Source: Chara braunii
Lineage: Eukaryota; Streptophyta; Charophyceae; Charales; Characeae
Assembly: GCA_003427395.1 (NCBI GenBank)
Contig: BFEA01000384.1
Coordinates: forward strand, 604,551 to 629,843
DNA length: 25,293 bases
Direction: 5' to 3'
The position numbers and the translations under genes are program-made. Below the pieces are notes generated by a model, which did not search any database, was not told the origin of the DNA, and saw nothing but the letters and a program-made list of their open reading frames with translations. Of the stretch, positions 18,418 through 25,293 are shown in pieces (within the stretch, counting starts at the first letter, position 1; every line of letters starts with the position of its first letter).

Positions 18418-19990
18418 AATGGCCGAGGCTGGGATAATCCAAGTCGCCGCTAACAAGGCGCAATTAGCGATAACCATCCGAAAGGAAGACGAGGGCCCAA
18501 GGACGTTCCTCGCTAACTATGACGGAAAATACCGCGACATAGGGTTGTACCTGGCCGGTAGGGAAGAAGGCACTGAGATGATCAAAAGGGAGGCACTCGG
18601 ATATTGTCTACGAGGGGGCCAGCTCTTCAAGAGGCCCACCAAGTTTGCAATCCCCATGAGAGTACTTAGCGATCCGAAGGAAAGGAAGGCTGTCATAGAG
18701 GAACTCAAAAGGGAGGCGCTCGGATATTGTCTACGAGGGGGCCAGCTCTTCAAGAGGCCCACCAAGTTTGCAATCCCCATGAGAGTACTTTGCGATCCGA
18801 AGGAAAGGAAGGCTGTCATAGAGGAACTGCACGACGGGGTCGTTGGAGGACATCGGGGAGTCGAAGGGACATTTGACAAAGTTCGGAGGCTTTATTGGTG
18901 GGATGGACAATACGGAGAGGTCAAGAAGTACTGTTCGACCTGTGAGGCTTGTCAAAAATGTGTCGGGAAGATAGTCATGGATAGGGGGTTCGAGTTCCTG
19001 AGCTAAAAGGTCAAGGCGATATTGGAAAAGGCAGGGATTAAGGTGGCCTACACGACCACCTACCACCCCCATAGCAATGCTCCGGTCGAGAGAGGCCACC
19101 AGACGCTGGTGGATGCGTTAGCAAAATGGTGCAAGGGGCGAGAGGAGCAATGGCCGAAGTACTTGCGTTATGCCGTTTGGGTTGACAATATCACAATCAA
19201 ATCAAGCACAGGCTATCCCCCTTACACCCTTTGGTTCGGTAGACACTGCCCACTGCCCATCGAATTCCACGTCGACACTTGGACGAGTGTCTCGTGGAAA
19301 ACCAACATGACAAGGAGCGAGTTGTTAGAGGCAAGGATACAACAAATAGCCGAAAATCTTGATGCCGAACTTACCGAGGCAGGCCGAAACATCGAAAAGG
19401 AGAGGATGAATGGGAAAGATCGGTGGGACAAGAATGTACGAGTTCGGCAAAAACCGATAGGGACCAGTGACCTCGTCCTGATGTACGACTCCTCACTAGA
19501 AAAGACCTGGAGCAAGAAGCTAGCCAACCGGTGGATGGGCCCGTATCGAGTCCTAAAGAGATTGGATGGAGGAGCATACCTTCTTGCCGAATTGGATGGG
19601 GCTAGGTTACGGGACCCTATCGCAGGGGCTCGCCTCAAACTCTTCCGATGGAGGGGGACCCTTGGAGACGACTCAAAAGGGAAAGGAAAGGAGGTAGTCA
19701 ACGCTAAAGGGACCGACACCTACAAGAAGGGGGAGACATCGGAACAAGGAGCGGCTTCACAAGCGCCTAAGAAGGGGTATAAGGTTCGGAAACCTCCCCT
19801 GCCAAAGGCGCCTAGGAGGAAGAAGAGGCCAAGGGACGATAACAGTGACACCGACCGATTGAGAAAGCGCAGGTTAAAAGAGAGAAGAGACGCTTTGAGG
19901 AAGGCCTTGAGAGTCGAACGCGAGAGAGAAGAAAGGAGACGGGAGAGAGCGAGGCAAGAGAAAAGAATGAGGAGGAGGAGACGAATGTAG
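18418..19990 (+). pseudogene. Element C integrase, core deleted, arginine-rich tail
   Basis: The N-terminal zinc domain is present: HDGVVGGHRGVEGTF with the two His (18830-18832, 18851-18853) and CSTCEACQK (Cys codons 18932, 18941, 18950). It jumps at once to KIVMDRGFEFLS (second catalytic Asp), so the segment with the first Asp is deleted. After a TAA near 19003 the frame continues AYTTTYHPHSNAPVERGHQT (third acidic residue) and the C-terminal domain (SKKLANRWMGPYRVLKRLDG). Instead of a chromodomain the protein ends in about 70 residues rich in Lys and Arg (PRRKKRPRDDNSD, then RRERARQEKRMRRRRRM). A 123-bp in-frame duplication (18583-18828) repeats 41 residues before the zinc domain. Confidence 0.85.
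18583..18828. repeat. 123-bp in-frame tandem duplication in element C
   Basis: 18583-18705 and 18706-18828 differ at a few bases (GGCACTCGG versus GGCGCTCGG, CTTAGCGAT versus CTTTGCGAT). 123 is 41 codons, so the frame is kept and the protein carries the repeat EALGYCLRGGQLFKRPTKFA twice. Confidence 0.95.
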
Positions 19991-19997
19991 TGTCCTT

Positions 19998-20014
19998 GGG
20001 GAAAAGGGGGGCTG
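19998..20014 (+). promoter_or_regulatory. Polypurine tract and probable 3' LTR start of element C
   Basis: A 14-nt purine run (GGGGAAAAGGGGGG, 19998-20011) is followed by C and TGTACCATAG. It lies 8 nt after the pol stop. The end of this LTR cannot be placed, because no second copy is in the window. Confidence 0.6.
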
Positions 20015-20607
20015 TACCATAGTTAGAGGATGCCATGTACCATAGTTCCGAAAGAGGGGAACCCGTCCACGGGGAGAAGGGGGAAATACCGTAGTCCGAT
20101 GGGGAGAAGCAATCAAAGCCACGAGGCTAGGGAAAGAGATGTGTATCATAAGCTAATCGGAAAAACCGAAAGTTCACGAGAAGGGAAGGTAGGAAGACTC
20201 GAGAAAACCATAAACCGTTATCATACTGAGAGGATGGGTTGTGAGGAATTGGGGTGTGGGCTGGTTGTCGGGCGGCAGCCTACCAGCCGAGTACTCCCTT
20301 TTGTTAAACAAGAATGAAATTTGGGGGGCGAGGGGTTTGCTTTTGTTTTGTTTTCGCATGTTTTTGATGTATGGATGTGTAGGACTGAGGCATTCAAGGG
20401 GAAATCTTGGGGTTCTTAGTCCTTGTACTAACCGATGAACAAGCAGGGAAGGCGACTTGGGCGGTGGCTGCAAACAGGGGCAGACGCGGATGGAAAACCA
20501 GAGATTTCGAGGAAGCATTTGGATAGGAAGAAAAGGCAGCGGGCGTAAAGAGGGGAGATGGTGTCAGAAAGGGCGCACAAATTGCCTACTGACGGCCGTC
20601 GGGCTTG
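20015..20607. other. No gene seen; probable LTR sequence of element C
   Basis: TGTACCATAGTT occurs at 20013, and TGTACCATAGTT again at 20036. The rest has no open frame with a motif. A T-rich stretch (about 20338-20372) may be near a transcript end. Confidence 0.35.
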
Positions 20608-20946
20608 TCAAGGTGGGCCGGGGAGGTTGGTTGAGTCTGGGTAAAGGACTATGATGGACCTGGTTGCTGCCACCACGACATAATACTCTTCGGCACCTCG
20701 ATACGACTGGCTTCGATACTTGACGCAGCAGCTAGCAGTGAATTCGGCATCGCGCCTCTCCTGTTCGCATGCAAATTCAAGAGCCCCCGAATTGGGGAAG
20801 GGGCGAATAGGGCCAGACAGGGTTCGAAGTGGGGGCCTTATTGAAGCTTCCGCTGCCGAGTTTGCGAACGACGATAAGCATTGATCCACATTGAGCACTG
20901 CTCGGAAGAGAGGATTGGGCAAAAGAAGTGTGAGTAGGATTAGCAA
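20608..20946 (-). CDS. Small open frame of unknown nature
   Basis: The frame codes for 112 residues. The middle part (about residues 54-98) has a protein-like, non-repetitive composition: ALEFACEQERRDAEFTASC, then CVKYRSQSYRGAEEYYVVVA. It stands out from the simple-sequence frames around it. I recognise no family, and no promoter, splice site or partner frame could be fixed. It may be an exon, a fragment of a retroelement protein, or chance. Confidence 0.2.
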   Translation of the reverse strand: MLILLTLLLPNPLFRAVLNVDQCLSSFANSAAEASIRPPLRTLSGPIRPFPNSGALEFACEQERRDAEFTASCCVKYRSQSYRGAEEYYVVVAATRSIIVLYPDSTNLPGPP

Positions 20947-21160
20947 CTCGAAACGGGCAAATGGTGGGGGTGACTAGCGGTTAGAAGAAGGAGGCAAAGC
21001 GGGTGATCACAGCAGGATGTGAAGGAAGTCGCAGGGGTGGGAAAATAATCGAGCAAAGGGAAAAGGAGTGATTGACCAAGAAGGAGAGGGAGGGGGTGCG
21101 CAGCTTGAGGGTCGCCTGCATGGCGATCTGGGCCCGAAACGTATCTCTTAGTAACCTGGG

Positions 21161-21183
21161 AAAAAAAAAAAAAAACGGGGGGG
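21161..21183. repeat. Poly-A run of 15 followed by a G run
   Basis: 15 A (21161-21175), then C and seven G. It could be a PPT-like border or simple sequence. Confidence 0.5.
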
Positions 21184-22620
21184 AGGGGTAAACTGGGACG
21201 AAAATCCAGTAAGGAATGGAGGGATGGATGAGGAAGGCGAGCGCGCCCCCACGGATCTTGATAACCGCCGGAGGAGAGGGCGCGCGCTCGTTGCTTTCTT
21301 GATAACCGTCTCGCTGGGGAGCCAGCTGGCTTCGGCCCTTCTAACGCGGCACTCTCCTCTTCTCGAGCACCTAAGGGAAAAAGCGGGGGAAATGCGGATA
21401 GACTTGAAAATCTGCACGAGGAACGGCCTCCCGAGAGTTCGGAAGATTGGGAAGGAGAAGATTCTATTGGAAGAAAAGAGAGGAAGAAAGACAGAGCAGG
21501 AAAGACGATACGTTGTTGAAGTCGAGCGGGAGCACGAGGAACAAGCGGGAAAGAGAAAAAAATTGTCAAAATTTTAAGACCCTGGCAGCTCGACTTGGCG
21601 AACCGAGCTTTGATTGAGCAGCGAGAAGGGAGGAAGGGAGTATAAAAGAGAAGGAGAGAGGACCAGAGGAGGAGGACGGATGGAGCGCACGGAGCGGAGA
21701 GCGCCCGCTGGAGCCAGAGACGGGGGAGGTGACAACGGTGCACGGCCGAGCCTAGCGTGCGCGAGTAGAGGATAATGTGAGGGGGAAGAGCCACTTTGGG
21801 GGGATGGAGAGAGGAGAGCTTGCGAAAGGGGGGGACGACACTCACGAGCGACGGAGGAAGGGGACAAGAGGGAGACTGCATGCGACCTCGCGAGGGGCGA
21901 TCGAACAGCGGAGCGGCGGCTGGCCTCTGAGGGCTGCTGCACACTACGGCCATGGAGCTCGTACTGTGATACGCACGCAGAGCAGCAGAACGCTGTATCG
22001 AAGAGCACGAGGCAGACATCCGGGGTGACCACGCAAAGCGAACCACGACCCAAGGAGCAACCAAGGGGGTTGAGTCGGCCAGTGATTAAGAAGGGAAGGG
22101 GGAGTGGTGAAGGGGTCAAAGGCTTATTTGAGCAGAGGTCCGGGACTCACCAGTGGCCGGTGTGGGCAGCAAAGAGCGGCATCGCGTCCGGAGCCAGGGT
22201 GAAATCCCGTAGGAAGGCCGCGAGAAGATCTTTGGTGACGCAAGGGAGTCGACAAGCCTCCTTCAAGAGAGCAGGTGCGGGGCCGGCGTAAGCTGAGCAG
22301 AGCCTCCTGAGCATCAAGAGGCCAAAAGATACTTCGAGCTCGGGAATTCCGGAGCTCTCTACAGCGGGGTGTGGGGTCACGCACAGAAAGGGAAGGAGAA
22401 AGGGGGACAGAGAGAGAGAGAATATGGGAGGAGTTACGCAGCAGCTCAATTGAACGAGGAGGACGGCCGAAGGCCACAGAGGTTCTCTGCGCAGAGCATC
22501 CCAAAGCCGTCAAAGGAACGTATCTGGTCGGCCCTAGCGGGGGGGTACGTCCCACGCTTGCCGAGCTAGGAGGTCCCAAGCCTCTCTCGGAGCACTTCCG
22601 TTCACGCGGTCGGGTCGACG
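21184..22620. other. Purine-rich strand-asymmetric stretch without a gene
   Basis: The plus strand is dominated by G and A for about 1.4 kb. The minus strand therefore has long open frames (one of 374 codons, 22064-20940) made mostly of Ser, Leu, Pro and Arg with no domain. TATAAAAG at 21641-21648 is a good TATA-box match on the plus strand and could mark an LTR or host promoter. Confidence 0.4.
21641..21648 (+). promoter_or_regulatory. TATA-box-like TATAAAAG
   Basis: A close TATA-box match inside the purine-rich stretch, with no gene seen downstream. It may belong to an LTR. Confidence 0.25.
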
Positions 22621-22893
22621 TCAGAACCATTGTCGTCGCATAACAGCTTGTATTTTCGCCCCACCTACTTCGGTTGGGGACTTGTTTCTTTTAAAGGAAC
22701 GTTCTCGGTTCTATGGTTTAGCCTGAGTTGCAGATTGGATATTGCGCAACCGAGTTTGTGTCCGCTGACCCGAGAAGTGGACTAGCGCCTCTGCGAGTTC
22801 TAGTGCATGCAAGGGTGGACTAACTAAATACGTGTTGATTTAAAGGCACGAAAGCTAAGTTCGCGCAACCACTCACGACGAGAATAGCGAGCG

Positions 22894-22894
<1 letters not shown>
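22621..22894. other. No gene seen
   Basis: Ordinary mixed sequence with a near-hairpin (CCCCACC...GGTTGGGG, about 22660-22680). Confidence 0.35.
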
Positions 22895-22944
<50 letters not shown>

Positions 22945-22968
22945 GAGGGAGAGAGAGAGAGAGAGAGG
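22895..22968. repeat. Microsatellite (GATA)n then (GA)n
   Basis: About 12 GATA units (22895-22943) run into a GA-rich tract to 22968. Confidence 0.97.
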
Positions 22969-23199
22969 GGTGGGGGGAAGGGAGACTGAGAGAGGGACGG
23001 ACACAGTTTATTAGCGCCCAGACCCTCAGCCAGGCGACTTCGGACCTCGGCTTCCCGTCTTTCGCTTACACTCTTAACTGCAGTCGAACTGTTTGGTCTT
23101 ATTTGGTATCGAGCTGCTTTTGCATTCGGGGCCTCGGTCAAGCTAACTAAGAGGCTCAGAGCTCTCGCATGGTGGTAAGTCGCTTGCGTTTCGAACTTT

Positions 23200-23203
<4 letters not shown>

Positions 23204-23236
<33 letters not shown>
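23204..23236. repeat. Microsatellite (GA)n
   Basis: About 16 GA units. Confidence 0.97.
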
Positions 23237-23238
<2 letters not shown>

Positions 23239-23263
23239 AGAGAGACGAACACAATTTACTGGT

Positions 23264-23557
23264 ACTCGGACCTCAATCGAGGTACTCTCGGCTTTCGAAA
23301 TTCCTGTTTTCTTTTGCACTCTGAACCTCAGCCGAGATACTCTTGGATTTCGAAATTCCTGTTTTCTTTTGCACTCCGAACCTCAGTCGGGATATTTTCG
23401 GACTTCGAAATTCCTGTTTGTTTTGCACTCTGAACCTAAGCCGAGATACTCTCGGATTTCGATTTTCCTGTTTTCTTTTGTACTCGAACCACAATCGAGA
23501 TACTCTCAGATTTCAAAATTCCTGCTTCTTTTGCACTTAGAACCCCAGTCGAGCTCC
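23264..23557. repeat. Minisatellite, about 55-bp unit, 5.4 copies
   Basis: Units start at 23264, 23318, 23373, 23427, 23482 and 23535 (partial). The core is ACTCTGAACCTCAGCCGAG, then ATACTCTCGGATTTCGAAAT and TCCTGTTTTCTTTTGC. Copies differ by a few bases. Looser relatives of the unit appear at about 23010-23200 and 23558-23600, so the array once extended across the GA tract. Confidence 0.9.
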
Positions 23558-23722
23558 TATTTGGCGCTGGCTGTTTGCGTTTCGAACTTCAGTAGGGCTT
23601 CCTGTTCAGGGTCTATGCAGGCCATGCTGAGTACTAGGTGGGGGCCAAGGGGAGCCCACGCGGGAATCTCAACTACGAGGAGCCGCTGCCTCGAGGCGTG
23701 ACCTTGGTAAAAGGGGCTCAAC

Positions 23723-23743
23723 GAAAAGGAAAGGTGGGGGCTG
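23723..23743 (+). promoter_or_regulatory. Candidate PPT and LTR border
   Basis: GAAAAGGAAAGGTGGGGG (23723-23740) is followed by C and TGTTGGGG, the same layout as the element C border (purines, C, TG). No pol gene lies upstream within 3.7 kb, so support is weak. Confidence 0.3.
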
Positions 23744-24600
23744 TTGGGGGGGCTTCCGAGGGTAGTCGAAACTAGTCAGGGGCAGGCGACCGAACAGTGG
23801 GTGTGTACCTAGAGAGTGAGGGAGTGGGGACCAGCCTCCAAACAGGGGGGGGGGAGCTTGCGGTTGCGTCAAGTCGTAAGAAAGATAGAAAAAGCAGGAC
23901 ACCATGTTAAATTCCTGGCGGCGTTGTGTACGTTGAGATGTTGTGAAGAGCACCCCTGTAAACTGAAGAGAGTCGGGTTAGATTCCCGACAGTTAAGGGA
24001 ATTCCCCAAGTGAATAAAAATAACAGTATCAATTGATTGGATTATGTTTCTATCTAGCTGGAGGGCTTCCAGTACCATTCTGAGAGACAAAATTTTAAGT
24101 CGCCGCCAGTGGGATGATGTTGGAACCATCCAGAAAGAAGTCCACAAAAATTGAAGGCATCATGCCAACAGTTTGAGCCAATGTTTTGATGAAAAGAGGA
24201 GGTTGTCTGCCATGATTTTTTCCTAGTAAACACCTTTGATATGATATTATTGGATAAAAATGAATGACGTGGAAATCATTCCATGCGGCCTGGGAATGTT
24301 GTCGTGACAGAAACCCTGACAAGGGTATCTGCCCTGTATTTTCAATGTCGGACGATGTCCGAATTTGGAAGTAAGTTTTGCCTTGAAAATATTTGGTCTG
24401 ATGAAATGAAAACAATACTAAAAGGTATTCTGACTTGTCCGCGATTGAATAAATTTAATCTATGCAGCCGTCTATCTGCCGACAGGCATAATGGTAAGGG
24501 TAGACGGTGTAACCGGATATTTTTACCCTGAAAACAAGGCCGGGGAGGAAGACGGCAGTGAAAACGTTAAAATAAATATTATTTTGAATAAATTTGGGTC
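23744..24600. other. No gene seen
   Basis: AT-richer sequence without a supported frame. GTCGGG TTAGATT CCCGAC at 23972-23990 looks like a tRNA T-arm, but no other tRNA arm fits around it. Confidence 0.35.
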
Positions 24601-25084
24601 GTGCGGCTGTTAAGCCGCGCGATTCAAGACTAGAAAAACCAAAAATATAGCCGAGTCAGGGATGCGGCGACGGTGAGAAGGACTAACACGGCCCGAGGGC
24701 CGTGTCTTTTCTAAAAAGGGCGGACGTCAGAGTTCCAAAGGCAAACCCACGACGAAAGGGGTGGATTGCCGGACCTACCAAACCTAGCCAGCTGGCTGGG
24801 TGGCGGGGCGGCCTGCCTTTGGAGAGGATAGGCAGACTGCACCAGCCTAGCCCAAAAAGTAGGCGGCCTACTGGGCCGCAACCCTTCAAATAGAAGGGTG
24901 GCAGACATAGCTCCTGTGATAGGAGCTAGCCCAGTAGGTACCGCACTCAACTTCCACCCAGCAGATGCTGGGATCGAGTCCGACGATGTCCTGCCTGGGC
25001 TAGCTCCTTTTTGGAACTGCCCACCTCGTAGCCTTGAAGCGCGGTCAATTTCGGCCGCGAGATCGTCAGATCTCACGGCCGAAA
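24601..25084. repeat. Cluster of short perfect hairpins
   Basis: Stem positions: 24601-24608 with 24613-24620; 24686-24694 with 24697-24705; 24863-24868 with 24874-24879; 24881-24887 with 24893-24899; 24908-24915 with 24921-24928; 24957-24963 with 24966-24972; 25049-25064 with 25069-25084 (one mismatch). A 14-bp inverted repeat (24921-24934 with 24995-25008) encloses one of them. No coding frame with a motif is present. Confidence 0.75.
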
Positions 25085-25173
25085 ACGGCCACGCGACTAC
25101 AAGCACAACCCGTGCTCATTGATGACACGCATAAATCGAAAAATAGTACAAAATTTGTTTTTCGATCCCTGTG

Positions 25174-25184
25174 GGTATCGAACT
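25174..25184 (-). other. B-box-like sequence, possible SINE or tRNA relic
   Basis: The minus strand reads AGTTCGATACC, 10 of 11 matches to GGTTCGANNCC. No A box is seen at the right distance. Confidence 0.2.
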
Positions 25185-25293
25185 TGGATCCTCGCCTTGA
25201 AAGGATGGGGCGGAGAAACGCCAGCGAGGTGTGGTATTGGCACAATCAGCGTTGTCGAGCCCCGGCCCCGGGGTCCCGGGGGCCGGGGGTCGG

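Larger units (their letters stand above)
16065..20012 (+). mobile_element. Element C: Ty3/gypsy element, 5'-truncated
   Basis: Protease, RT, RNase H and integrase lie in Ty3/gypsy order on the plus strand, followed by a PPT-like purine run and a TG start at 20013. Gag and the 5' LTR are missing. Lesions are single-base shifts, two tandem duplications (28 and 123 bp), a deletion across the first integrase Asp and a TAA. Confidence 0.85.

Noticed and set aside
20940-22064. 374-codon minus-strand open frame
   Set aside because: It is the complement of a purine-rich strand: Ser, Leu, Pro and Arg runs, no domain and a proline/serine bias explained by composition.
22336-22357. Near-palindrome holding SacI and EcoRI sites, like a cloning linker
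   Set aside because: It has mismatches to a true palindrome and the flanks show no vector sequence; probably chance.
23972-23990. tRNA T-arm (6-bp stem, 7-nt loop)
   Set aside because: No acceptor, D or anticodon arm fits around it, so no tRNA gene is called.
24601-24632. Group II intron 5' end (GTGCG start)
   Set aside because: No domain V-like hairpin or intron-encoded protein was found downstream.
24601-24633. Helitron 3' end (hairpin, 9 nt, CTAG)
   Set aside because: The spacing fits, but the base after CTAG is A instead of T, and no 5' TC end or Rep/helicase sequence was found.
24686-24705. Hairpin plus TTTT as a bacterial-type terminator
   Set aside because: The surroundings are eukaryotic retroelement DNA with no bacterial gene upstream. 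I treat it as part of the hairpin cluster.

Overview
This window is repeat-dominated eukaryotic nuclear DNA from a draft assembly (one single N at 4136 and a 460-N gap at 12224-12683). It holds decayed pieces of at least four Ty3/gypsy LTR retrotransposons, called A to D here, two of which end in a chromodomain-type integrase tail. No intact host gene, rRNA, tRNA or CRISPR is visible. A near-match to the plant initiator-tRNA-Met primer site and chromovirus-type integrases point to a streptophyte (green plant or charophyte alga). From memory, the wording of element A's gag and pol reminds me of Chara braunii, but that is an untested impression.

Layout. 1-2010: host-like DNA with one possible exon (201-395), a diverged 230-bp duplication, a tRNA-like box pair and a 54-bp minisatellite. 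2665-3786 (minus): element B, a relic in which leader, gag zinc knuckle and integrase tail are joined by two deletions. 3790-4799: an LTR with the PBS of B on one side and the polypurine tract of A on the other. 4801-10674 (minus): element A, with gag, then protease-RT-RNase H-integrase-chromodomain in the -1 frame. 10675-11617: unexplained. 11618-12774: a second copy of the leader and LTR, interrupted by the gap. 12775-15933 (plus): element D, gag-protease-RT, cut off inside RNase H. About 16065-20012 (plus): element C, protease-RT-RNase H-integrase with an arginine-rich tail. 20013-25293: no convincing gene; possible LTR sequence, a purine-rich tract, GATA and GA microsatellites, a 55-bp minisatellite, a second candidate PPT/LTR border and a cluster of perfect hairpins.

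How the parts work together. In A the order is that of a working element: gag, a canonical -1 frameshift heptamer (GGGAAAC) seven codons before the gag stop, a stem-loop 10 nt downstream, then pol in the -1 frame. The A gag frame runs 617 codons without an indel but holds seven in-frame TAG/TAA and no TGA. Short tandem duplications (28 to 189 bp) in the pol genes of A and C account by themselves for several frame breaks. All four elements look dead in this copy.
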